A program made the translations under genes and the position numbers. A stretch of DNA of 64,000 bases from Odiellus spinosus. Taxonomy: Eukaryota > Arthropoda > Arachnida > Opiliones > Phalangiidae. The stretch is taken from contig OY987230.1 in NCBI GenBank assembly GCA_963920705.1, positions 1,736,001 to 1,800,000 on the forward strand, written 5' to 3'. Below the pieces are notes generated by a model. That model ran no database searches, had not been told where the DNA came from, and saw only the letters and a program-made list of their open reading frames with translations. Below, piece by piece: positions 39,601-47,467 of this stretch. Position 1 is the first letter of the stretch. Every line of letters starts with the position of its first letter.

Positions 39601-42600
39601 TTAAAAATCCAAGATTATTGGATTCAAATGGACACAAAACTTTTGATTTTTAAGCGATTTAGACAAAATTAAGACCACTCGAAAGACCAAATTTTGGTCT
39701 ATCTAAAAAACAATAGTTTTGGAAAATCCGTTGAAAAACAAGAAAAATATGGCCAATTCAAGAAATCATAGAATATCAAATAGTCAAATTTCAGATTTTC
39801 AAAATTCGCTTTTTGATATTAGATGTTTTTTGAATTGTCCATATTTCCCATGTTTTTCAACGGATTTTCCAAAACTCTTGTTCTTTAGATAGAGCAATAT
39901 TTGCTCTTTCGAGTGGTCTTAATTTTGTCTAAATCGCTTAAAAATCAAAAGTTTTGTGTCCATTTGAATCCAATAATCTTGGATTTTTAAGCGTTTTTGC
40001 TTAATTTTAACCAATTTTATATTTGTCACAATTTTGCAATTTAGACAAAACCAAAGTCATTCGAAAGAGCAATTAATGGACAGTTTAAATAATAAGAGTT
40101 TTCAAAAATCCGTTGAAAAACATGGAAAATATGGACAATTCAAAAAACATCTAATATCAAAAAGCGAATTTTGAAAATCTGAAATTTGACTATTTTGATA
40201 TTCTATGATTTCTTGAATTGGCCATATTTTTCTTGTTTTTCAACGGATTTTTGAAAACTCTTATTATTTAGACTGTCCATTAATTGCTCTTTAGAATGAC
40301 TTTGGTTTTGTCTAAATTGCAAAATTGTGACAAATATAAAATTGGTTAAAATTAAGCAAAAACGCTTAAAAATCCAAGATTATTGGATTCAAATGGACAC
40401 AAAACTTTTGAATTTTAAGCGATTTAGACAAAATTAAGACCACTCGAAAGACCAAATTTTGGTCTATCTAAAAAACAATAGTTTTGGAAAATCCGTTGAA
40501 AAACAAGAAAAATATGGCCAATTCAAGAAATCATACAATATCAAAATAGTCAAATTTCAGATTTTCAAAATTCGCTTTTTGATATTAGATGTTTTTTGAA
40601 TTGTCCATATTTTCCATGTTTTTCAACGGATTTTTCTAAACTCTTGATTTTCAGATAGACCAATATTTGCTCTTTCGAGTGGTCTTAATTTTGTCTAAAT
40701 CGCTTAAAAATCAAAAGTTTTGTGTCCATTTGAATCCAATAATCTTGGATTTTTAAGCGTTTTTGCTTAATTTTAACCAATTTTATATTTGTCACAATTT
40801 TGCAATTTAGACAAAAACAAAGTCATTCGAAAGAGCAATTAATGGACAGTCTTAATAATAAGAGTTTTCAAAAATCCGTTGAAAAACAAGAAAAATATGG
40901 CCAATTCAAAAAACATCTAATATCAAAAAGCGAATTTTGAAAATCTGAAATTTGACTATTTTGATATTCTATGATTTCTTGAATTGTCCACATTTTTCTT
41001 GTTTTTTAACGGATTTTTGAAAACTCTTATTATTTAGACTGTCCATTAATTGCTCTTTCGAATGACTTTGGTTTTGTCTAAATTGCAAAATTGTGACAAA
41101 TATAAAATTGGTTAAAATTAAGCAAAAACGCTTAAAAATCCAAGATTATTGGATTCAAATGGACACAAAACTTTTGAATTTTAAGCGATTTAGACAAAAT
41201 TAAGACCACTCGAAAGAGCAAATATTGGTCTATCTAAAAAACAAGAGTTTTGGAAAATCCGTTGAAAAACATGGAAAATATGGACAATTCAAAAAACATC
41301 TAATATCAAAAAGCGAATTTTTAAAATCTGAAATTTGACTATTTTGATATTGTATGATTTCTTGAATTGGCCATATTTTTCTTGTTTTTCAACGGATTTT
41401 CCAAAACTATTGTTTTTTAGATAGACCAAAATTTGGTCTTTCGAGTGGTCTTAATTTTGTCTGAATCGCTTAAAATTCAAAAGTTTTGTGTCCATTTGAA
41501 TCCAATAATCTTGGATTTTTAAGCGTTTTTGCTTAATTTTAACCAATTTTATATTTGTCACGTTTTGGCAATTTAGACAAAATCAAAGTCATTCTAAAGA
41601 GCAATTAATGGACAGTCTAAATAATAAGAGTTTTCAAAAATCCGTTGAAAAACAAGAAAAATATGGCCAATTCAAGAAATCATAGAATATCAAAATAGTC
41701 AAATTTCAGATTTTCAAAATTCGCTTTTTGATATTAGATGTTTTTTGAATTGTCCATATTTTCCATGTTTTTCAACGGATTTTCCAAAACTCTTGTTTTT
41801 TAGATAGACCAAAATTTGGTCTTTCGAGTGGTCTTAATTTTGTCTAAATCGCTTAAAAATCAAAAATTTTGTGTCCATTTGAATCCAATAATCTTGGATT
41901 TTTAAGCGTTTTTGCTTAATTTTAACCAATTTTATATTTGTCAAAATTTTTCAATTTAGACAAAACCAAAGTCATTCTAAAGAGCAATTAATGGACAGTC
42001 TAAATAATAAGTGTTTTCAAAAATCCGTTGAAAAACAAGAAAAATATGGCCAATTCAAGAAATCATAGAATATCAAAATAGTCAAATTTTAGATTTTCAA
42101 AATTCGCTTTTTGATATTAGATGTTTTTTGAATTGTCTATATTTTCCATGTTTTTCAACTGATTTTCCAAAACTCTTGTTTTTTAGATAGATCAATATTT
42201 GCTCTTTCGAGTGGTCTTAATTTTGTCTAAATCGCTTAAAAATCAAAAGTTTTGTGTCCATTTGAATCCAATAATCTTGGATTTTTTAGCGTTTTTGCTT
42301 AATTTTAACCAATTTTATATTTGTCACAATTTTGCAATTTAGACAAAACCAAAGTCATTCGAAAGAGCAATTAATGGACAGTTTAAATAATAAGAGTTTT
42401 CAAAAATCCGTTGAAAAACATGGAAAATATGGACAATTCAAAAAACATCTAATATCAAAAAGCGAATTTTGAAAATCTGAAATTTGACTATTTTGATATT
42501 CTATGATTTCTTGAATTGGCCATATTTTTCTTGTTTTTCAGCGGATTTTCCAAAACTCTTGTTTTTTAGATAGACCAATATTTGCTCTTTCGAGTGGTCT

Positions 42601-43341
42601 TAATTTTGTCTAAATCGCTTAAAATTCAAAAGTTTTGTGTCCATTTGAATCCAATAATCTTGGATTTTTAAGCGTTTTTGCTTAATTTTAACCAATTTTA
42701 TATTTGTCACAATTTTGCAATTTAGACAAAACCAAAGTCATTCGAAAGAGCAATTAATGGACAGTCTAAATAATAAGAGTTTTCAAAAATCCGTTGAAAA
42801 ACAAGAAAAATATGGCCAATTCAAGAAATCATAGAATATCAAAATAGTCAAATTTCAGATTTTCAAAATTCGCTTTTTGATATTAGATGTTTTTTGAATT
42901 GTCCATATTTTCCATGTTTTTCAACGGATTTTCCAAAAGTCTTGTTTTTTAGATAAACCAAAATTTGGTCTTTCGAGTGGTCTTAATTTTGTCTAAATCG
43001 CTTAAAAATCAAAAGTTTTGTGTCCATTTGAATCCAATAATCTTGGATTTTTAAGCGTTTTTGCTTAATTTTAACCAATTTTATATTTGTCACAATTTTG
43101 CAATTTAGACAAAACCAAAGTCATTCGAAAGAGCAATTAATGGACAGTTTAAATAATAAGAGTTTTCAAAAATCCGTTGAAAAACATGGAAAATATGGAC
43201 AATTCAAAAAACATCTAATATCAAAAAGCGAATTTTTAAAATCTGAAATTTGACTATTTTGATATTCTATGATTTCTTGAATTGTCCACATTTTTCTTGT
43301 TTTTCAACGGATTTTTGAAAACTCTTATTATTTAGACTGTC

Positions 43342-43343
43342 CA
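43342..43343. repeat. Target-site duplication CA, left copy
   Basis: The satellite reads ...CTGTCCATTAATTGC... in intact copies. Here CTGTCCA is followed by the element. The repeated CA after the right end makes a 2-bp target duplication the simplest reading. Confidence 0.7.
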
Positions 43344-43357
43344 CCCTTACCAAAAAA
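43344..43357 (+). repeat. Terminal inverted repeat, left
   Basis: CCCTTACCAAAAAA, a perfect 14-bp inverted match to 47108-47121. Similarity continues to about 23 bp (20 of 23 matching). Confidence 0.9.
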
Positions 43358-43993
43358 AGAGTTGGCTTTTGGTATGCATTTAGTATGAATGTGCATTATA
43401 AGTAGGTATTATCTTTGTTATTAGTAGTCTCAAGTTGTCCATATATTTTGGTTAACTTTTAATAGTAGCAAAAGGTTGGTTTCCAGTTGGCAGTAAAAAA
43501 GTTAATTTTTACAGGTTAGCAATTAGTTGCTTTAAAGTATTCAGGAATTTTCTGTGTTTTTTAAGTGTGTATTAAGTTGGTTCTATTTTGCAAAATAGGT
43601 TTTAGCAGTTTTAATAATTACTTTTCTAACAGACAACTTAATAACAAGTAACTCAATACTAGCTTATAGTTGGTATTAAGTTTGGCGCAGTTAAGAAATA
43701 GTAAGAAATATTCTTTTTTTTCTTTTAATTTTGTATCAAGTTTGTTTTCTTTCGCATAATGGTTTTAAAGTTTTTGGAAATATTTATCTCAAGAACAACT
43801 TATTAATAACTAAATCTTACGTCGATTTTAGTTGGTATTAAGTTTGTGTCGTCTATGCTTTATTTCCCTCTGAGTGGCAAAGTTTTTTTTATGTTGATAA
43901 TAAGTGGGTTTCTCGTTGTATGTGTTAAGACGAATCTCTTCCCTCTTAAATTGAATTCCTTTCAAGTAATCTTAAAAAGTATTCTTATTTTTA
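43358..43993. other. Left subterminal AT-rich region with scattered ATTAAGTT motifs
   Basis: No gene is seen. The motif GTATTAAGTT occurs at 43569, 43673 and 43835, and again at 43999 and (as GAATTAAG) 44252, in the same direction as the 36-bp tandem repeats near the right end. A short passage with CAACTTAATAACAAGTAA (about 43634) resembles one near the right end (about 47052). These look like dispersed subterminal repeats of the element, a pattern often seen where a transposase binds next to the tips. The function is inferred. Confidence 0.5.
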
Positions 43994-44226
43994 AGTTTGT
44001 ATTAAGTGGGCCCTTAGTTGGCCCTTAATTGGCAATACCTAACCCCCAAGGTTTGAATGGATTACTGAAAAGGCGTGGTTGGTTGTCAAAAGAAAAAGGG
44101 TCCCATAAAATGAAGTCCGACCTTGGATTTAAGAGTGAAAAAAATGTTAATTGCAAGCTTGGATAGCATTCTACTTCCCATAGAAAACAAGTTATTTTCA
44201 TTGGGAACGGGAGAATACTCGAAGGT
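43994..44226 (+). repeat. Direct duplication, copy 1
   Basis: Diverged copy of 44247-44493, about 253 bp upstream of it. Both share, in order: ATTAAGT followed by GGCCC-rich spacers, a GGCGTGGTTG segment, GTCAAAAGAAAAAG, GGATTTAAGAG, GCTTGGATAGCATTCT and CCCATAGAAAACAAG, ending near GGAACGGGAGAA. The copies differ by substitutions and small indels (233 versus 247 bp), so the duplication is not recent. Confidence 0.85.
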
Positions 44227-44246
44227 AAAAATTATTATTATTTTTT

Positions 44247-44493
44247 AGTTTGAATTAAGTTGGCCCTAAGTTGGCCCTTAAGTGGCATACCTAATACCAA
44301 ATGTTTGAATAGATTTTTGATAAGTCACAGGATATTAGAGGCGTGGTTGTTGTCAAAAGAAAAAGAGTACCATACAATTGTTTTTCCGGCTTTGGATTTA
44401 AGAGAGTGAAGAAGATGTTGCGAGCTTGGATAGCATTCTCCTTCCCATAGAAAACAAGTTATTTTCATTAGGAACGGGAGAATTATCAAAGGT
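44247..44493 (+). repeat. Direct duplication, copy 2
   Basis: Second copy of 43994-44226, carrying an extra short segment (GATAAGTCACAGGATATTAG) absent from copy 1. Together they form the left-central part of the element. No open frame is conserved between them. Confidence 0.85.
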
Positions 44494-45140
44494 TGCTATT
44501 TGCGAAGTTTAGACCTTCCGCGCGATTTTGCTTATGGCGAGGAAGAATAAACTGAAGATAAAAATCGTCACGATTTTCAAATGCTTCTTTCTTGAGTATT
44601 TTAAAGCAAATATAATATTATTAACATGTAAACTATATATAGAAGTGTTCACCCCTTTGATTTGTGATAACCCGGATAGTGGGTATGGCCCTATTCTCTT
44701 TTTTTTCTAATGGGGCGAGAGGAGTCCAAGGAAATAGGATGGGAAGAGTTCCGTGTATTTTTAAGAAACGAGTATAGTATAAAGACGTAAATGGAATTGT
44801 GTGGATTTTATATTATATTTAAGTACGCGAACTTTTTCATAGACGCGAATACCCGGTTATCCAGTTAGCTTAAAACTTAACGGTGTTCGCGTGTACAAGA
44901 ACAGCAACAGAGCTTTTTGGAAATTTATGAGGTAATGTAAATTTTGTTCATTAAATTTAACAGTACAAAAAATTAAGGTAAAGCTATACGGTTCAACCGA
45001 AAAGTATACGGTGGTATCTTGATTTCTTGACTATGTATTGACGTGAAAGATTTTTTTATATACCTACATGGGTAGATTGTAGAATAGCTACTGAAAACAT
45101 TTTGGAGGTGAGATGGCATTATTTGGAAAGAGAAAAATGA
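44494..45140. other. Unassigned element interior
   Basis: No gene recognised. A stem with GTACGCGAAC (44823-44832) and GTTCGCGTGTAC (44885-44896) could form a hairpin with a loop of about 50 bases. The small dyad CGGTTCAACCG lies near 44989. AATTAAGGTAAAGCTAT (44971-44987) matches the opposite strand at 46078-46094 in 15 of 17 positions. AT-rich throughout. Confidence 0.5.
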
Positions 45141-45206
45141 GAAAAAAATTATGGTGCAAAACTTTTTGAGCGCAAACCATTAATTAAAAAGTTATGCACG
45201 TTTCAA
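45141..45206 (+). repeat. Internal inverted repeat, left arm
   Basis: Contains CGCAAACCATTAATTAAAAA. Its inverse is found at 45568-45633 (about 75% over 66 bp by eye), and a third shorter inverse copy at 45461-45517. The common core is CAAACCATTA. The pair brackets the TTAGG-like tract. Confidence 0.65.
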
Positions 45207-45230
45207 TTATTGTATACATTCCTAAGCAAA

Positions 45231-45248
45231 TTAGCACCTTAGTGCTAA
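45231..45248. repeat. Short hairpin TTAGCAC-CTTA-GTGCTAA
   Basis: Perfect 7-bp stem with a 4-base loop inside the element. No T-run follows and there is no reason to call it a terminator. Confidence 0.5.
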
Positions 45249-45369
45249 AAGCTCTATAGTGAATACTGAGACCTCTCCATGGAGAAAAGAATCCCCGAGC
45301 CATTAAACAAAAATTTATTTTGTAAAAAAGCAAATAATATTTAAGATTTTATTTATTTTAACTTGTTTT

Positions 45370-45460
45370 GGTTAGGTTAGGTTAGGTTAGTTTTGGTCAG
45401 TTTTGGTTAGGTTAGGTTAGGTTAGGTTAGTTTTGGTTAGGTTAGGTTAGGTTAGTTAGG
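45370..45460 (+). repeat. Interstitial TTAGG-like (GGTTA)n tract
   Basis: About 90 bp of GGTTA units in three runs separated by GTTTTGGT-type interruptions. TTAGG is the ancestral arthropod telomere repeat, and short GGTTA runs are also common as interspersed repeats in insect genomes. Here it sits at the middle of the transposon-like element between inverted copies of the CAAACCATTA repeat, so it is part of the element and not a chromosome end. Confidence 0.85.
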
Positions 45461-45517
45461 AAAAATGCGTGTAATTCTCGTAATAATGGTTTGCGAAATA
45501 TAATTTTGGCGTTACAC
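45461..45517 (-). repeat. Internal inverted repeat, third copy
   Basis: Plus strand carries TAATAATGGTTTGCG (from 45481), the inverse of the CGCAAACCATTA core at 45141-45206. It lies directly after the TTAGG-like tract. It is more diverged than the copy at 45568-45633. Confidence 0.5.
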
Positions 45518-45531
45518 GTATAAAACATACA

Positions 45532-45561
45532 TTTTCCCTTCTTTCCCCTACCCCCTCCCCC
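45532..45561. repeat. C/T-rich tract
   Basis: About 30 bases that are nearly all C and T on the plus strand, the first of two such tracts. They are unlike the base composition of the rest of the element. Confidence 0.6.
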
Positions 45562-45567
45562 AAAAAG

Positions 45568-45633
45568 TTAAAACCCTTGTAACTTTGTTAATAATGGTTT
45601 GCCCCAAAAAATTTTTGTACCATAAAATTTGTC
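45568..45633 (-). repeat. Internal inverted repeat, right arm
   Basis: Inverse partner of 45141-45206, with the shared core TAATGGTTTG near 45592. It sits between the two pyrimidine tracts. Confidence 0.65.
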
Positions 45634-45669
45634 TCTTTTTTCTCCTCCCCTCCCACCCTTCCTCCCCCG
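45632..45669. repeat. C/T-rich tract, second
   Basis: A second mostly C/T stretch, starting TCTCTTTTTTCTCC. It directly follows the right arm of the internal inverted repeat, just as the first tract follows the third copy. Tract and repeat may have been duplicated together. Confidence 0.6.
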
Positions 45670-46147
45670 CAAAAGCCTTCCAGTAGCTATTGTAAAAAAC
45701 TACCTAGCTACATTATTGTTTAGTATATTGCCCGGTTTCATATTAATGGGCTTAAACCTAATTTATAAAATAAGATCGATTAGGTGTTTTTCCCTAATTC
45801 ACTGTTCACAATTCTCAATGGTTTAATAGGAAAGAATAATCGGATTATGTCTGGGAATATATTAAATACGTTTGCGTTCATTTTAAAATATTCCTCGACA
45901 GAATATGATAAGCCTTTCCAATTAAAACATGGAGCATTTTAAACCATGAATTAGGGAAAACACTTGATCGACCCAAATTACATCTTAATTTACATATTAC
46001 GTTTGGAGCTCATAATATTATATGTATTATACCTTTTTCAGTAGTCTGTTGAACAGACTTATTCTCGAATCAACATTATAGCTTTACCTTAAATATATTT
46101 TTCAATTAAATGTTACAAACTGGACACTATAATATATAATACATTAA
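45670..46147. other. Unassigned element interior with hairpins
   Basis: No gene recognised. GATCGATTAGGTGTTTTTCC (from 45774) through TAATTCA at 45801 is matched on the opposite strand at 45947-45969, giving an imperfect 23-28-bp stem with a loop of about 145 bases. A perfect 8-1-8 dyad, AGTCTGTTGAACAGACT, lies at 46043-46059. At 46078-46094 is the partner of the short inverted repeat at 44971. Confidence 0.55.
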
Positions 46148-46297
46148 TTGTCATTTTCAGCTGAACCAGATAGAAGCTATTCGCCCTTCAACGACGCTAC
46201 TTTTTCAACAGCTCAGAATGGAAATCTACTCTACTCCTTAAACACGCTTTTTTTCGGAATATTTAAGCAACAAACTTTTAAACGTCAATACCGGTGA
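46148..46297 (+). other. Exon-like open frame with possible splice acceptor
   Basis: A 49-codon frame ending in TGA at 46295. A plausible 3' splice site (TCATTTTCAG, ending 46160) stands near its start, leaving 44 codons plus stop from 46163. This stretch is less AT-rich than its surroundings and encodes a mixed, non-repetitive peptide (for example AEPDRSYSPFNDATF). It could be a terminal exon carried by the element, or a remnant of a lost protein. No family is recognised. An alternative frame from 46161 stops after 26 codons. It is short enough to be chance. Confidence 0.2.
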
Positions 46298-46555
46298 ATA
46301 CTATATGTAATTAACTCTTTTTAATTTTCTATAAATATATTTTAATATTCTGCTATATTTATTGTTTTCTGTTCAAGCATAAGGCAGTTCTTGACAATTT
46401 TTGCTTTAGAGAATCTAATAAAATACTTTTTAAAATACTTAAGTGGTTTAAATGAAATTAATTTACATTCGTTTACTTACATCAGTTTTTTAAGGGTTAG
46501 GTGTGGAGATTGTTGGATTCGAAACTTTGTAATAATTTTTCTGTGTTTGGTAATA
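46298..46555. other. AT-rich stretch, nothing recognised
   Basis: Low-complexity AT-rich sequence between the exon-like frame and the subterminal repeats. No repeat, hairpin or gene stands out. Confidence 0.5.
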
Positions 46556-46591
46556 TATATTTTGGTTGGTTTAAAGTCCCTATAAGTCTAA

Positions 46592-46951
46592 TTATTAAGT
46601 TGGTTCTAAGTGGTTGGGGTTAAGTCCGAATTGAGTTGGATTTAAGTCTTCTATAAATAGCAAGTATAAAGTTGGTTGTAAGTTGGGTATGTTTGGTAGG
46701 TATTAACTTGGTTTTAAGTGGTTTATATTTGGTAAGTATTGAGTTGGTTTTTAATAGTATGTATTCTATTAGCATTAAGTTCGTTATAAGTAGTCTATAT
46801 TTGGTTAGTATTAAGTTGATTGTAAGTTGTATATTTTTAGTTCCTATTGAGTTAGTTTTAAGTTGTCTATGTTTGTCCCGTATTGAGTTGGCTTTAAGTG
46901 GTCAATATTTGGTTAGTAACAAGTGGGTTTCGGGTAATGAGTTGCTTTTTA
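46592..46951 (+). repeat. 36-bp subterminal tandem repeats
   Basis: About ten degenerate copies of a 36-bp unit with the consensus idea GTATTAAGTTGG then TTTTAAGTGGTC then TATATTTGGTTA. The unit start falls at 46592, 46628, 46664, 46700, 46736, 46772, 46808, 46844, 46880 and 46916, an exact 36-bp step; a weaker copy may precede at about 46556. Because 36 is a multiple of three, one frame stays open (46672-47001, TTG start) and reads as a hydrophobic 12-residue repeat. That frame is best seen as a by-product. The same ATTAAGTT motif recurs singly in the left end, so these are probably subterminal transposase-binding or structural repeats. Confidence 0.85.
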
Positions 46952-47107
46952 TTTGGTTAGTTTTAAGTTTAAGTTTAGTTGTCCATATCAATTTCGAATA
47001 GTATTTAGGTACTTATTTAAGTTGTATATAAGTACGCATTTGTTCCAAATATCAACTTAATAATAAGTAAGTTTACAATTTGTTTTAAGTAGTTTTTTGC
47101 AAACTTA
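46952..47107. other. Right subterminal region before the inverted repeat
   Basis: AT-rich, with degraded traces of the 36-bp repeat and a CAACTTAATAATAAGTAA passage resembling one at about 43634 in the left end. Confidence 0.4.
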
Positions 47108-47121
47108 TTTTTTGGTAAGGG
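47108..47121 (-). repeat. Terminal inverted repeat, right
   Basis: TTTTTTGGTAAGGG, the exact reverse complement of the left end at 43344-43357. Confidence 0.9.
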
Positions 47122-47123
47122 CA
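47122..47123. repeat. Target-site duplication CA, right copy
   Basis: CA immediately after the GGTAAGGG end, followed by TTAATTGCTC of the interrupted arm. Counting it once gives the normal 258-bp arm length. Confidence 0.7.
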
Positions 47124-47467
47124 TTAATTGCTCTTTCGAATGACTTTGGTTTTGTCTAAATTGCAAAATTGTGACAAATATAAAATTGGTTAAAATTAAG
47201 CAAAAACGCTTAAAAATCCAAGATTATTGGATTCAAATGGACACAAAACTTTTGAATTTTAAGCGATTTAGACAAAATTAAGACCACTCGAAAGAGCAAA
47301 TATTGGTCTATCTAAAAAACAAGAGTTTTGGAAAATCCGTTGAAAAACATGGAAAATATGGACAATTCAAAAAACATCTAATATCAAAAAGCGAATTTTG
47401 AAAATCTGAAATTTGACTATTTTGATATTGTATGATTTCTTGAATTGGCCATATTTTTCTTGTTTTT

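Larger units (their letters stand above)
1..43343. repeat. 383-bp modular satellite array, left part
   Basis: Tandem satellite DNA, strongly AT-rich. The repeat step is 383 bp: a 258-bp arm running from CAACGG to CCGTTG, then a 125-bp linker (worked examples at 6810-7317). About 113 arms lie here. Arms and linkers each occur in both orientations and in all four combinations, so the true tandem period changes locally (383, 766, 1149, 1531 or about 3446 bp). No open frame persists between copies. Such arrays are typical of pericentromeric or other heterochromatin in eukaryotes; that location is inference, as nothing in the window fixes the chromosomal position. The last, incomplete arm (43305-43343) is cut by the insertion and continues at 47124. 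Confidence 0.97.
34122..43343. repeat. Block 7: irregular monomer order up to the insertion
   Basis: Arm order a A a A a A A A a A A a a a A a A a A a a a a a, then the A arm cut by the insertion. Linkers alternate in part, with same-orientation pairs or triples near 34815-35195 (L L), 37890-38650 (l l l), 40950-41335 (l l) and 41700-42090 (L L). Near 38566 an arm has lost 8 bp (AATAAGAG). No long HOR was recognised by eye and no gene is seen. Confidence 0.78.
43344..47121. mobile_element. 3778-bp non-autonomous transposon-like insertion
   Basis: The only long non-satellite sequence in the window. It begins CCCTTACCAAAAAA and ends with the exact reverse complement, TTTTTTGGTAAGGG. It is flanked by CA on both sides (43342-43343 and 47122-47123). 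Deleting the element and one CA restores a 258-bp arm, so the ends are exact and it arrived after the satellite formed. Inside are subterminal repeats, a direct duplication, inverted repeats and a TTAGG-like tract, but no frame long enough for a transposase and no reverse transcriptase motif. It therefore looks like a non-autonomous DNA transposon moved in trans. The 2-bp CA duplication with CCCTTACC ends does not match a superfamily I can name: piggyBac duplicates TTAA, Tc1/mariner TA and hAT 8 bp. Confidence 0.85.

Noticed and set aside
1..43343. CRISPR array
   Set aside because: Repeats are not short direct repeats with unique spacers; the whole unit is repeated, inverted and AT-rich, and no cas gene is present.
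43846..44028. 60-codon frame in the left part of the insertion
   Set aside because: Needs a non-ATG start, runs through the subterminal repeat region, and shows no domain.
44528..44710. 60-codon frame in the insertion
   Set aside because: Low-complexity, no recognisable motif, no supporting context; best treated as chance.
44989..45011. tRNA-like piece around GGTTCAACC
   Set aside because: It resembles a T-loop only superficially; no cloverleaf can be built from the flanking sequence.
45370..45460. Chromosome end (true telomere)
   Set aside because: The tract is about 90 bp, interrupted, and lies in the middle of an insertion with satellite on both sides.
45629..45826. 65-codon frame starting in the pyrimidine tract
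   Set aside because: The proline/leucine-rich start is just the C/T tract translated, and the rest crosses the arm of a hairpin.
46391..46585. 64-codon frame before the 36-bp repeats
   Set aside because: AT-rich sequence giving a hydrophobic low-complexity peptide with a non-ATG start; no family recognised.
46672..47001. 109-codon frame over the 36-bp repeats read as a real membrane protein
   Set aside because: The frame stays open because the repeat length is a multiple of three. It has a TTG start and the units are degenerate subterminal repeats. Kept only as a property of the repeat.
43344..47121. LTR retrotransposon or endogenous virus
   Set aside because: No long direct terminal repeats, no primer-binding site and no gag, pol or env-like frame; the ends are inverted and short.
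43344..47121. piggyBac-family element, because of the CCCT-like ends and a nearby TTAA
   Set aside because: TTAA occurs only on the right of the insertion, as normal satellite sequence; the duplicated bases are CA.
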